A stretch of DNA of 64,000 bases from Thecaphora thlaspeos (lineage: Eukaryota; Basidiomycota; Ustilaginomycetes; Urocystidales; Glomosporiaceae): positions 1 through 64,000 of the forward strand of contig UWYS01000008.1 in NCBI GenBank assembly GCA_900291925.1. The letters run 5' to 3'. The position numbers were made by a program, and so were the translations under genes. The stretch's first letter is position 1, and the number at the start of each line of letters is the position of its first letter. Under the pieces are notes generated by a model that made no database searches, was not told the DNA's origin, and worked only from the letters and a program-made list of their open reading frames with translations. Below are positions 1 to 11,378 of this stretch, one piece after another.

Positions 1-190
1 CTAACCCTAACCCTAACCCTAACCCTAACCCTAACCCTAACCCTAACCCTAACCCTAACCCTAACCCTAACCCTAACCCTAACCCTAACCCTAACCCTAA
101 CCCTAACCCTAACCCTAACCCTAACCCTAACCCTAACCCTAACCCTAACCCTAACCCTAACCCTAACCCTAACCCTAACCCTAACCCTAA
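1..190. repeat. Telomere repeat tract, (CCCTAA)n
   Basis: Uninterrupted CCCTAA units fill the first 190 bases, so the C-rich strand is the plus strand and the chromosome end lies to the left. The TTAGGG type is widespread in filamentous fungi and smuts. The tract passes into unique sequence without visible degenerate telomere variants, and no subtelomeric helicase gene or satellite separates it from the first gene. Confidence 0.98.
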
Positions 191-697
191 ATTTCCCACA
201 AATTTTGGTGTTGGAATGTGTGTTCCAACAATTTTACCTTTGTTCTGTGCTCTTGCATGCTGATTTGTCTTTGTTAAAGCATTTTGGTTCTCATGATCTC
301 TGTGGCTTTCCTTGGGGCAGAAAGAAAGAGCACAAGCGAAAGCCTGCGGCTCTCTTGTGTCTCCCCGAAGCTTTGACCGAGCTTGCTGGGGGATTCTCTC
401 TCGCGCGGCTCAAGGAGAGCGCCCGGGCCAAAATTCATGTGCGAAGCGCCGCCGGCTAGGGTCCAGCAGGCGATCTCACCCTACCGGAGAAACCGATCCG
501 CCGAGCCGGGCCCTTCTCAGCTAGGACGAGCCAGGACCGGTCCATCCGCCGCCGCCTTTGATCCCTCCGCTCCACCAACTCCTCACCAGCAACACCCGTC
601 CATCCATCCATACGGAATCAGACGCACCTCGAAGCATCAAGCAACGCTCAGTCGCTACCGACCGCTCCCACAAACCACGTCAGGCGATCCACCAGCG
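191..697. other. Subtelomeric spacer and PEX14 upstream region
   Basis: About 500 bases of unique sequence lie between the telomere and the PEX14 start. An open frame runs into the gene from position 383, but I see no domain in its translation and take it as leader. No repeats, tRNA or mobile element are recognisable. Confidence 0.6.
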
Positions 698-2040
698 ATG
701 TCAGAGCCATCCACCTCGGCCGCCGGAGGCCAGACGGCCGTCGCAAGCGCTAACGTTTCTGGCCCGCTGCGCGCCGACATGGTCGCTAGCGCCGTCAGCT
801 TCCTCTCAGACCCAAAGGTTCTCACAGCGAGCATGTCGCAGAGGGTCAGCTTCCTCAAGAGTAAGGGCCTACGCCCACACGAGATCGACGAGGCCCTGAG
901 GCAGGCTGGACAGCAGGGTGCAGGCTCCGGCGGCGGCAGATCGTATGCACAGTATGGCTCTCCCGCGGCGGCTTACCACCACGCCGGCGCTGCCCCACCG
1001 CCCTACGGCGGCCAGATGTACGCCCAGCAGCAGCCGCCGTACAACCAGCAGGGCCGTGACTGGCGCGACTGGTTCGTCATGGCCGTCGTCTCCGGGACAA
1101 TCGGCTACGGCGTCATCTCGCTGGCCAAGGTGAGCCGGGCGCGCGCGATGCGATGAGCCGAACAGGCAGCAGGCGTCGAGGCTAGAGACTGATCTTTTCA
1201 ACCCTTCCGGCACTCTCCCCTCTTGCAACGCTCGCTCGCCCACAGAAATACCTGATGCCGCACTTGCAGCCGCCGAACGCCAACGTGCTCGAGTCGGATC
1301 TCGACGCGCTGACGGCCAAGTACGACGAGGTGGCGGCGCAGCTCGAGGCACTCGACGCGCAGACGCTCGCCGTCAAGCAGGGATTGGACGACCAGAAGGC
1401 CGAGGTCGAGAGGGGGATTCGCGAGGTCGAGGAGTGCGTCAAGGCGGTGCGCGACAACGAGAAGCGGCGCGACGACGAGCTCGACCAGATCAAGCGCGAC
1501 GTCGACGGCATCAAGCACGAGCTCGGCTCCATGTTCGAGCAGACCAAGCAGGCGCAGACCAACTCGCTCTCGGAGCTCCAGACCGAGCTCAAGTCGCTCA
1601 AGTCGCTGCTCGTCTCTAGGGGTTCGATGGGCGCCGGCGCCGGCGTTGGCGGGATGGGTGGTGGGGTCGGCGGGATGGGCGGGTCAGCGGCGCCTCACGC
1701 CGCTTCTCCCTACGGGGCCGGACGCGGCGTCTATGGTTCCTCGGCCGGCTACGGCTCGCCCTCCCTCGGCACGCCGGGCGAGGCGACGCCGCCGCAGCTG
1801 CCCAAGCCCTCGATCCCGGCGTGGCAGCTGGCCGGCGCGGGAGGAGGCCCGTCGTCGTCATCGAGCACGACCGCAACCGCAACCTCGACACCGGCAGCCA
1901 CCAAGCCTGTCGAGCCGGAAGCATCCACACCGCCCTCGACGTCGGCGGGCACGGGCGAGTCTGCGGCCGCCTCGGGGGCCACCGGTGAGGCCAGCTCGAG
2001 CGACAAGGCAAACGAAGCGGCGTCGGAAAGCAGCAGCTGA
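698..2040 (+). CDS. PEX14: Peroxin-14, peroxisomal docking protein
   Basis: Two exons, 698-1129 and 1246-2040, encode 408 residues; the 116-base intron is GTGAGC...CAG. Pex14 is the membrane docking factor for the import receptors Pex5/Pex7. The N-terminal Pex14 domain is clear at about residues 25-75, with RADMVASAVSFLSDP followed by FLKSKGLRPHEIDEAL. A Gly/Pro/Tyr-rich stretch follows. A hydrophobic segment at about residues 127-144 (WFVMAVVSGTIGYGVISLAK) lies at the exon junction. Then comes a coiled coil of about 115 residues, and finally a Gly- and Ser/Thr-rich tail. I chose the ATG at 698 because it sits just before the conserved domain; upstream translation is low complexity. The order docking domain, membrane segment, coiled coil is diagnostic. 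This is the first gene inside the telomere. Confidence 0.93.
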
Positions 2041-4464
2041 GAGGGCGGAACACGGCATACATTCTGTATCATCTTCTCGCCGGACCTCTAGGCCCTTGGC
2101 ACGGCGACCAAGGGCCGAGCAATGGAACAGAGCTTGCACACGCGCCGTCTTCACCTGATCTCGGGCGAGCGTGTGGCGGCACCCCCCTTTTGATCGAACG
2201 ACACGGTCGTGTGGTCGGGATCTCTTGGCCATGGCTTGGCACGAGAGGCCTCGGCTTGGGGCTGCTTGTGTATCGTCGAGCTTCCGGCTGGACCGTCGCG
2301 GCTTCCAAGCTGAGTGATAGAGAATTGCGCCTCTTTTGTCCGTGCGCGCAGTAGTTGGGCGTCGATGGTAGCCAGTCCGGCTAGGCCAATCTCACGCAGC
2401 CGCGTTGCGCAGATAGATGACATAGAACAAGCCGCGTCCTGTTCCTTGCCCACCGAAAATGCTCGCCACGAAGCTCAGTTTCAGGCCTGCTCCATACTCT
2501 GGCCTCTACAGGCTGGCCGTCGGTGCGGACCGTCGCCTCGGATGCTGCCGTCCAGGGCTACGCTGTGCTCGACGTCGTCCGCTGGCCTGCGCGCGGAAGA
2601 CCCGTCGGTCCAACCGGCGAGACGGTCGACCCGCATCGGCCAATCGGCAATATCGATGTCGTCGTCGTGGCTAGGCAGGGTCGCCGTCGCTGTTGCCACG
2701 TCAGATTTGAAGTACTCTGGACTGTTATTGTTGGCCAGCAAGGATTTGAAATGCGAGGAAGCGATCGATTAGTCATGTACATTACAGTTCTAATCGTTAG
2801 CCAGACTTTCACCGAAAATGCTTTGACTTGTAGAGCATATAACTTGCCCCGCCCACACGCCCCCACGGCGGCCGGCACCTTTGAAATCGGAAGCCCGGCA
2901 GCGAGGCGGGAACGTGGGTTGGCAGCAGCAGCGCCTCGGCACGGACGGGAAAAGAGGTGAGAGCGAGAGAAAAAGTCTGGCCCTGGCCCTGCCTGGCCTG
3001 CCCACAAACCTCGAACCCCTGACCCTCTGTTCTCAGCGCGCTCAGTCTCTCTCCCTCTTTCTCTCTAACCACCAGTTGCCCCACTACTCTTTCTAGACCT
3101 CTCTCCACGCTCTCATCTTTGTCCAACACCATCGAGAGACCCTGCAGGACATCTCCATATAACGATCTCCCCTCTCAGCTCGACGCACGCGATCCTCTCA
3201 CCAGGCTCCCCTTTTTCACCTCCCTGGCCTAGCCGTTCCTCCAGAGTACAAGAGCCGACCGAACCTCCGACCGACTGTTTGGCCGACCAACCGACCACCA
3301 AGTCCCCCTTCACCCCACTCCCCTCACCCCTCACACCGGAGCCAATCGCTCGACACTACCCTCATCAAAGTACAAACCTATGGTTGACCCCAGTTGTAGA
3401 CCCTACTCCCACGCGCATACGTGAGTTGGCCTGCGCCGCCTCCTAGTATCGCGATCCCCGCCTTCCATGGCCCGGGCCGAGGTCCTCTAGCGAGCTCTTC
3501 TCCGACAGTGGGTCATCCGGCTGACGCTCTGCTCTCTCCCTTCCGCTTTGTCGTCGCCGCACCGCCTCTGCTTCTGTTCGCCTGCACTCCCGCCCCGCTC
3601 TCACCACGTTCCTCCCTCCAGTCTGAACAGCCCATCGGCAGGCTGCCTCTTTGTCGGCCAGCTGCTCCTCTTCCTGGACTCGGATCGTCCACCTTAACAC
3701 CTTTCGAGCATTGTCGCCGCCGTCCGCAGTGACCACGGAAGACGTCGATCACAGCAGAAAGAACGACCAACGACACCCGCCGCCTCTGGTTCGCACGCTC
3801 TCGCAAGGATAGGCTCACTGTCAACCACTACCACACCGACTGTCGGCTCGCCTCTTGTCCCGACCCTGTCGGCTTCCTGCGCGACGCCCGAGTCAAGCGT
3901 GTCTCTGGTATCCTATCGAACACCGTTCTCCCTCCATCTCGTCGCGAGAAGGAACACGAGCGCCGCCTAGCCTCGCTCGCTCTGCCGCTCTCTCAACAAC
4001 TCCGGACCGGCTCCTCCCTACAGCAGTGTTCCGACTGAGCCCGACCTTCAGCGTTATCTGCAGACTCTCTGCGGGTGACCAAAACCCCGTGCCCCGTGAT
4101 CTCCCGCCTATCGTCCACCCGGTCTCACGGTAGCCAACTCATGGTTGGCGCCCTCGGCTCTCTCCTGCTCAGTCTGCGCTCTTCCCAACCATAATCGCCT
4201 ATTCCCTGCCGTCCGTAGTCGATACCGCGGCCGCCCTTCACCATCCTCGCCATCCGCCGCCGACGGACCCTAGCCCTCACACTGCCATCTCGACACACGC
4301 AGAAAGAGCATCCTTGCCGTCTGGCTTCAATTCGATAGATACATTGCGACAACTGCCCATCCGTCACCTCGACCCCTTGGCCCACGTCTTAGACTGCCCC
4401 GCCTCGGCCCACTTGCTCGGTTTCCTGTGCCATCCGCCATCTGCCAGCCAGCTAGCTACCTGCC
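2041..4464. other. Long intergenic region with pyrimidine-rich leader
   Basis: There is no convincing gene in these 2.4 kb. The first part (to about 2.9 kb) would hold the PEX14 3' end. From about 3.0 kb to the ATG at 4465 the plus strand is rich in C and T, with many CTCTC and CCTCC runs, as expected for the promoter and a long 5' leader of the next gene. Small open frames here have no recognisable content. Confidence 0.55.
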
Positions 4465-7400
4465 ATGGTCGCCCTCGCCCTCTCGCGCAGGAACAAGGAG
4501 ACCGCCTCGCGTCCCGGCACGCCGCTCACCGAGTCGCCGCCGACCAACGGCAACCATGCCCTCCCCGCCGCCATAGACGCAGAGCTGGCCACCAAGCAGC
4601 CTAAGCGTTCCTCGAGCTTCGGCAAGGGTCTCGGCCTGGCGTCGCTGACCAGCAGCATGTCGCGGGCGGGCGACGTAATGCATGGCTTCGGCCGCAGCCG
4701 GAGCGGCGCTTCGACCCCCTCGACGCCCGCGCTGGCCAACCCAGCATCCGAGACCGCCAACGGAGCCTCGTCGATACTAGGAGGAGGAGGAGGGCTAGGA
4801 GCTGGAGGAGCAGGGGCCGCTTCGGCCAGCTCGATGGGACCGCCCGCCACCCCTGACCCCTCGCACCTCACCCAGTTCTCGCTCAAGCTGAGCGATCTCG
4901 TGAACAAGGCCTTCGTCCCCTGCGCACCCGGCGCCGGCGCCGGCGCCGCGGGAGCGGCCAGGAGCGCCGCCGGTGGAGGCCACGGCGCCTTCCACGGCGT
5001 CCCCAAGATCCAGAACATCGCCTACGAGGGCAAGCGGCTGCCGGACAAGGTCAAGATCCTCGAAATCGCCCACACCGTCGTCAGCGAGCTGCGCTACGCC
5101 GAGAGCGTCGACCCGTACCTGCTGCGCGCCGTCTCGCGCCAGATCCTCAAGGCGTTGACGCTGTTCGCCGCGCGGATCGACTCGCTGCTCGTCTCGCCGA
5201 CAAAGGACCCGCAGGCGCTGCGCATCCCCACCAACGCCAAGGAGGGGACTTACCTCTCGGCCGCGCTCGAGTTCAACATCGGCCTCGTCACGCTCGAGTG
5301 GATCGTCGAGGACAGCTTGGAGCGCTGCATTGAAGGCGACCGCGATGCCCGCGGCGATCTGATTACTGACGAGCACGGCAACGTCCTCGCCGGAATGCCC
5401 CACTTTGTCTCGGAGATCCTCACCCCGGTCCGCCAGAAGATGGAGGGGACCATCCTCCACGTCATTCAGCCCTTGCTCGTCCAGACCAAGGCCAGCCTGA
5501 CCCGGTGCATCTCGGCCGCGGTCCCCTTGCCGTTCGCCAACCCCGTTAGCCTGTCGCCCTCGCTGACGCCTGGCAGTTCGACCAGCATGAACGACATCGC
5601 CAGGTCGGCCGCCCTGGCGCTGACGGCGTCGGGCAACGCCTCGCCGCCGCAGAAAGCCGCCGATGCGGTCGCTCCCCATCACCAGCAGCCGGCGGCGGCG
5701 GCTCCCTCCGCCTTGTCCGACGGGCTCAGCTCGGTCTGGCTGAGGGAGCTCGAGGCCCGTCTCGAAGGCATCCGACGCCTGCTCATCCCGAGGATCGAGG
5801 AGCGTTGTGGGCAGGACGGCGAGGGCTGGTTCATCTCCGTCGCGATCCACGTCATCTGGAAGGGCCTGCTGATCCTCACGTCGCGCTCCGTCGCGCTCCC
5901 CTCGAGCGATGCGACCGCCGGCTTTGCGCTCGGCTCGGCCGTCCAACAGGTCGTCAGCGAGAGCCAGCGGCACGCCCCTAGCCCGGCTCAGCTGACCCAG
6001 GCGCTCAAGTCGGTCGGCGTGGGCGTGAGCAAGCCCAAGGCGGCCAAGGAGGGCTCCACGTCCGGCTCGGTCCCCGAATCGGGCCGTCAGACGCCACTTC
6101 AGCTCGGCGGCGCGTCCGCATCTGCTGCTGCGCTGCAGCAGGACCAAGCGAGGCTGCCGCCGATATCGCAGGTGAGCCGCAAGCACGTCGCCCACCAGAT
6201 CGCTGAGCTGCAGACATTCGAGAAGCTGCTGGTCCGCTTCTGCGACGGCTTCCTCAAGAAGGGCACGGGCGGGACGCAGAAAAAGGCCAAGCTCCACCGC
6301 CGCGCCCGGCTGCCGTTCTTCGCCTCGAGCAACCAGATGGCCGCCGAGCTCAGCCTCGACCTCGACGACTACAACCCGGACGACGAGGACGAGCTTGCGC
6401 GCGCTGCGCTGGCCGAAGCGATGCACGCCCTCAAGAGCACCATCATTGTCCTCCAGACGATCGAAAAGGAGCCCAAGGCCATCTGCGCCGCCCTCGAGCA
6501 CATGGCCGGGCACGGTCCGGGCAATGGGGAAAACGACGACGGTGCTGAAGCCACCCCGGGCTCGAGCAGCGAGAACGCCGCACCGTCGCTGACCTCCGAG
6601 GCCGCGCGCGCGCTTGATGCGATCCCCAACCTACCGCTGGCGCAGCTGCTGTACAACCGGCTTCCGCTCGGCATCGGCCGCCTCGAGCTGCCGACACCGC
6701 CAGCCGTGTTCGGCTACACGTGGGCCGAGTACGAAAGGGCCATTGCCGGCTTCGCCGGTGGCCAGTCTTGGGCCCAGGCGCTGGCGGTGCGGATGAAGCT
6801 CGAGGTCGAGGTCACATGGCCGCTGATCACGCGCAGAGAGGCCGAGCGTATCACCAGCCTGGAAAAGGCAGGGGACGCTGCGGCGGCGGCGAGGAACGTC
6901 GTCGGACCCAACAAGGCGACAGCGGCGACGCCCAATGGCGGTGGCGGCAACAGCCAGGGGCTGCTGGGCCGTGGCCTTCCGCGTAGCCGCAGCCGGGCTC
7001 CAGCCTCGACGCTGGCCGTCAGCACCTTGCCACCGCCGTCGAGGTCGAGCAGCAGTGGCAGCAGCCGCCGCGGTGGCGGGACGTCAGACGGCGAGAGCGA
7101 GGCGTCAGTTGCGATCGACGACGACGGCATGACTCGATCGGTCCCCGACCTCGACAAGCGTCGGAGCGACTTGGTCAACGGTGCGCGCACACTTGCACGG
7201 TCGTCGGATACCGATCTCGTCACGCCGTCCGGCGTCAGTGTCGGTGCGAGCGCGAGCGCGGGAGGGTCGGAGGCCGCGATGGCGACGGCTTCACCGTCTG
7301 CCATGTCACCTCTACCCTCTACGCCATCGCTGCCGCCGCCGACGACGAGCGAAGGCGCGAGCGCCGTCACCAACGCCAAGAACGCCACGGCGCCTCCGCG

Positions 7401-7746
7401 CTTCTGGCGTCGAAGCAGCTCCACGAACCGTAGCGCCTTCCACCTTACCCTCTCTGGACTCTCGCGTTCTTCCTCTCCCAAGCCAAACGTCCCTCGCGGC
7501 CGAGCAACGTCGGACGAATCCTCCGACCCTGCGCCTTCCTCTGCGGCCATCGATCCCTCGCTACCCCTGACGTCAATCACTCCAACCCATGCCGCAATGA
7601 CGACGAGCGCGCAAGAGGACGACGAAGGGACGCGCTTGTTGGAAAGCATCAAGAAGGAAGCGCAGTTGGAGAGGAAGTCGCTCCGAGTGTTTGCGCGGAT
7701 GCTCGAGTATGTCAGTCAGGGCGAAGTTTGCATTGGTCTCGACTAG
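4465..7746 (+). CDS. Large conserved-looking protein of unknown function
   Basis: A single exon encodes 1093 residues, starting at ATG 4465 in the context TGCCATGG. I do not recognise the family. The N-terminal 130 residues are Ser/Gly-rich. Residues about 135-360 and 420-680 are helical and well mixed in composition, with conserved-looking blocks such as ILEIAHTVVSELRYAESVDP and WLRELEARLEGIRRLLIPRI, and a DE-rich patch DDYNPDDEDE. Residues about 800-1050 are low complexity, with Arg/Ser-rich pieces (SRSRAPAST, SSSSGSSRRGGGTSDGESE). The C-terminus (residues about 1055-1093) is again compact. No signal peptide or transmembrane segment is visible. The length, uniform GC-rich codon use and absence of stops make it a real gene. 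A scaffold or regulatory protein is possible, but that is a guess. Confidence 0.85.
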   Translation: MVALALSRRNKETASRPGTPLTESPPTNGNHALPAAIDAELATKQPKRSSSFGKGLGLASLTSSMSRAGDVMHGFGRSRSGASTPSTPALANPASETANGASSILGGGGGLGAGGAGAASASSMGPPATPDPSHLTQFSLKLSDLVNKAFVPCAPGAGAGAAGAARSAAGGGHGAFHGVPKIQNIAYEGKRLPDKVKILEIAHTVVSELRYAESVDPYLLRAVSRQILKALTLFAARIDSLLVSPTKDPQALRIPTNAKEGTYLSAALEFNIGLVTLEWIVEDSLERCIEGDRDARGDLITDEHGNVLAGMPHFVSEILTPVRQKMEGTILHVIQPLLVQTKASLTRCISAAVPLPFANPVSLSPSLTPGSSTSMNDIARSAALALTASGNASPPQKAADAVAPHHQQPAAAAPSALSDGLSSVWLRELEARLEGIRRLLIPRIEERCGQDGEGWFISVAIHVIWKGLLILTSRSVALPSSDATAGFALGSAVQQVVSESQRHAPSPAQLTQALKSVGVGVSKPKAAKEGSTSGSVPESGRQTPLQLGGASASAAALQQDQARLPPISQVSRKHVAHQIAELQTFEKLLVRFCDGFLKKGTGGTQKKAKLHRRARLPFFASSNQMAAELSLDLDDYNPDDEDELARAALAEAMHALKSTIIVLQTIEKEPKAICAALEHMAGHGPGNGENDDGAEATPGSSSENAAPSLTSEAARALDAIPNLPLAQLLYNRLPLGIGRLELPTPPAVFGYTWAEYERAIAGFAGGQSWAQALAVRMKLEVEVTWPLITRREAERITSLEKAGDAAAAARNVVGPNKATAATPNGGGGNSQGLLGRGLPRSRSRAPASTLAVSTLPPPSRSSSSGSSRRGGGTSDGESEASVAIDDDGMTRSVPDLDKRRSDLVNGARTLARSSDTDLVTPSGVSVGASASAGGSEAAMATASPSAMSPLPSTPSLPPPTTSEGASAVTNAKNATAPPRFWRRSSSTNRSAFHLTLSGLSRSSSPKPNVPRGRATSDESSDPAPSSAAIDPSLPLTSITPTHAAMTTSAQEDDEGTRLLESIKKEAQLERKSLRVFARMLEYVSQGEVCIGLD

Positions 7747-8082
7747 GAGCGGGGCGTAACTTTGTTTTATCTCTTTCCTTCTCTGTGACGGTGCGAAAGG
7801 ACGGGCGAGCGTAGACGCATCGTCCCTTGTCGTTGAAACGAACGTAGACTCGATCTCGACGATCCTGCTATCGCATCGTTGCGTTGTCTTGCATGGTGTG
7901 ACTTTGCAGTTGCGACTGTACGAGGTCGTGCCGCATTGGTCGTTCTTTGTTGAAAGACGGAAAAAGGATGTATCGATCCTTTTTCCTTGACCTCTGTCAC
8001 GTTGCGTGCTGTACGGTGCGACGTGGGATCGTCGTCGTTGGGTCGTTTAACGAGTCGATGTCGAAAGTGCCGGCACGGAGAA
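7747..8082. other. Convergent 3' intergenic region
   Basis: These 336 bases separate two convergent genes (the unknown plus-strand gene and UBP6). I see only presumptive 3' untranslated sequence and no repeat or RNA gene. Confidence 0.6.
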
Positions 8083-10422
8083 TTAGTTGAGTTTCTTGGC
8101 TCGGTATAGGACTGTGATGCGGCGTGGTCAGGGAGGTAGGGTGGGAAGGAGGGAAGGAAGGGAGGGAGGGGTCAGTATGCGACCAGCGATGGATGGACAA
8201 GGGGACCAAGGGGAGTGGAAGGGACTTACGGATGTAGGCGACCGAGTCTGGTTCGTTGACGCGATGAGGTGTAGAGGAGCAAACGGAGAGGAAGAGGAAG
8301 AGAGGCAGAGAGAGAGTGATAGCAGAGCGTTGGGGGGCGGCAAAAGAGTCAAAAGCATCCTCAGATCCGTCAGTACGGCGACCCGACTACGCTACCACCA
8401 TCGGTCGTTGCGCGCTCAAAATGGAGCACCACCGGTAAACTCACCTTCACCACCTCCGTCGAGCGTCATAATCTTCTCCCTCGCGACGACCGAGACCCTA
8501 TCGTCGTCCAACTTGTACCACTCCTCGTCCTTTTCCATCCTGTCGAGCCTCTTCTTGCCCGCGCTTCCCGCGACGACGTCGTCGTCGTCCTCTTTGCGTA
8601 CCCACGAGATGTAGTGTCCCGCATCGGCCGCGGCGCCCTTGTGCGTCACGATGCCCACCAGCTCGTACAGCGCCGACGGGTTGGCGCCGACGTCGGCGCG
8701 CACCGAGGCGTCGATCGTGGCGTCCATCTGTCCCTGTTCCTTGCGGCGCAGCTCGAGCTCCTCCTCGTCCGTCAGCGCCTGGCCCAGCTTCGAGTCGGCC
8801 GCCGAGTCAGCGGTGGCCGCCTCTTCCGCGCCGTCAACCGCCATGGCGTCGCTGGGCCGCGGGGCGTCGGCCGAAGCGGAAGCGGCGGCCGCGGCGTTGT
8901 TCTCGGCCTCCTTCTTGGCCTTGGCCCTCCGACGGATCTTTGCGCGCTCGTCGCGGTCCTTTTCGATCTGCTTGATAGTCAACGTCGTCGACTTGAGCTT
9001 GGCCTTGAGCTCGTCGGTCAGGAAGGGCGTCGCATCGAGCTCAAAGGGGAACTTGACCTTGCGCATGATCTTGGTCTTCTTGTTGATGTCGCGGCGCCAG
9101 TAGAATCGCACAAAGTGCGTCGCCAGGTAGGTGGGCAGCCGGTCGATCCGGCTCTCCTCGGTGTAGACGGCCGAGCGGCCGAGCGTGCTTGACTGCTTCT
9201 CGATCTGCTGGTTGAGCGAGTCGAGGATGCCCGACGTCATCTCGTTGGTCGAGCTCGAGATGTTGCACTGGACCATGCTGAACGGATCCTTGGTAAGCGT
9301 CGGCGGCTCGTCGGGCACCTCGACAGACGACCGCTTGATCTGCATGTGGCCCGTCAGGTACTGCTGGACAAACTTCTGGGCAAAGTCGTGCGAGCCGCCA
9401 CTGCTGCTGCTGCTGCTGGCGCCAGCTTCGGCGCCGGCGCTGTCGGCGTTGGGTGCGAGGCCCTTGAGGCTGTTCTGGAGCGCCTGGATGATACGGACCC
9501 ACACCTCCTCGGCGTCCTGCTGGGCGTAGCCGCCGCCCTCGCGCGACATTTCGGCAAACTGCGGGGCGACCTGTCGGAGGATGCTGAGAAAGGCGATGGG
9601 TGGGAAGGCTTCGGTGGTCTGACCCAGGTTCTTGTAGAGGTCGCGCAGGGCGGCGGTGAGGTTATGCTCGCCGTCTGCGCCGCCGAGGGTGCCGCCGAAG
9701 CGGTTGAGCGCCACCTGGAGCTCGGGAATGGCGCGGAGCACCTGGAGCGTCGAGTTGAGATAGCATGTATTGCCGAGGTTTGTAAGTCCGGCCTTTGTGC
9801 GTGTCGCCTCGGCCAGCTGCGAGTCGGTCATGTCTTCGAGGAAGGTGATGGGTCCCGTGGGCGCCTTGGGCAGCTCGCCGGCGGTACCGATGACCATGAA
9901 CGTCTGGCCCTGCGGCGGTGGTGAGGAGGGGGAAAGGAGGGAGAGGGGAAGGAGGCGGAGGCGGAAGAAAAGGAGAGGAAAAAGGGGAGAGGAAAGGAGA
10001 TAGAGGGAAAGAGGGAGAGGAGGTCAGCGCTCGCACAGGACGTGAAGGCCAACGCCGCGGGCGTGGGTCTACTCACGGCTCTAGCGCCAATCTTGGATAG
10101 GTCCGAGTCGTCCCTGAGCATTCCACCCTTGATCATGACCTTTTGCCTCTCTGGGGGAACGCCCGTCTTTTCGTAGATGGCCTGCTTGAAGGCGGTGGCG
10201 GGCTGCGAGGGTTCGAGCGAGACCTCGTGCTGGGAGGATGACATACAGGCATACAGTTCAGGCGGAAGAAGCGGTCAGGACGTTAAAGAAGCGACAGCGT
10301 GCACAGGAAAGAGGGCAGGTACAAGGAAGATGAGGGTCAGTTGCAGAGGGAAGGCGCGGTGGGGTACTCACCACCTTGCCATTGTGCTTGACTTTGACGG
10401 GGATGGAGCTCATCTTGGCCAT
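8083..10422 (-). CDS. UBP6: Proteasome-associated ubiquitin-specific protease Ubp6/USP14
   Basis: Five exons on the minus strand: 10372-10422, 10077-10229, 8445-9909, 8230-8247 and 8083-8111. Together they give 571 residues in frame. The N-terminal ubiquitin-like domain (about residues 6-75) is spread over exons 1-3 (VKVKHNGK, then RQKVMIKGGMLRDDSDLSKI, then GQTFMVIG). The Cys box GLTNLGNTCYLNS puts the nucleophile at Cys117, close to its position in known Ubp6/USP14. The His box is GIVTHKGAAADAGHYISW. The end DSVAYILLYRAKKLN, built from the last two small exons, matches the usual YVLLYG-type finish. The enzyme trims ubiquitin from substrates at the 19S proteasome. ATG 10422 was taken as the start; ATG 10413 is three codons downstream. 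An Ala/Lys/Glu-rich insertion lies at about residues 390-450. Confidence 0.95.
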
Positions 10423-11072
10423 CTAGTGTGCGAGATTCGTAGCTGCGTAAGCTGGCAGGGGGTGCTATGTCGGGTGTATGCGCGTGAGCGTGGTTGGATG
10501 GGGGAAAGGAGGGTGTCGGGAGGGTGTCGGGTGATGGTTGTTGGGTATGGGTGACGGTGGTGGTGGTTGCGGAGGAAGTGGAAGGGAGTTCGAAGGCGGC
10601 CGCCACACGCCGCTTGGCCGAAGAGCGCTGAGTGCTGAGCGCCCGACTGCTGAGCGCTGAGTGAGCAGCTCTCTAGCCGCTGCCCGTTGGCTACTCTGCC
10701 GGCTCGCTGCTCCACACGCCACGCACGCCCGGCGCTGCCGCGTCGAGCCAAAAAAAAAAAAAAAAAAAAAGAGCATAAGCAACACGCCCGCACCGAGAGC
10801 GCACACGGATCCGAGCATTGCCCCCAAACCCCACCCTCCACCACACTCGCCTCTCCCCTCCTCTCTCCCTTCTCTTTCTATATCAACGTCGTGGATCTGC
10901 AGCAAACATTGCGAGACTCAGACAGCGGAAGAGGGTTAGGTAAAAGTACAGTGCGCCGGAACAAGGAATACCGCAGAGTGACAACGGCCTCCAGTTCAGC
11001 TGTGCGCCGACACAGAGCCATGTAGAGCGACCGCAGCGACAACAACAGCAGGGACGGCCATGCCAACTCCCC
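10423..11072. other. UBP6 promoter side and IMP3 3' side, with poly-A tract
   Basis: This stretch lies between the 5' end of UBP6 and the 3' end of IMP3, both minus strand. It includes a run of 21 A at 10750-10770 and a CT-rich segment near 10840-10880. I see no gene. Confidence 0.6.
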
Positions 11073-11329
11073 TTAGAGCAGGTCGAAGTCGTCCAGCTGT
11101 GGCAGAGTTGTCGGAAATCAGCGAAGCGCAGAAGATCAACCTCTTTTTCTTTCATCAAGGCGCAGCAGAGCGGACGCCTACTCACCTCGTCGTTGTACTT
11201 TGCGATGGTCCGCTTGAGTTTGCTCGTGTCGACCCAAGTGACGCTGTGCAAATGGAAGCGCAGAACAAGAGAAAGATCGAGTGGCGTCAGCACCTCGATA
11301 CGCGATCCTACACCGAACGTGCTAGTCCA

Positions 11330-11378
<49 letters not shown>

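Noticed and set aside
191..2040. Subtelomeric RecQ-like helicase or satellite near the telomere
   Set aside because: I looked for one because smut chromosome ends often carry it; the sequence is PEX14 and its leader only.
4795..6513. Minus-strand open frame of 572 codons
   Set aside because: It lies wholly antisense to the 1093-residue gene; its Arg/Leu/Asp-rich content mirrors the opposite strand's codon bias.
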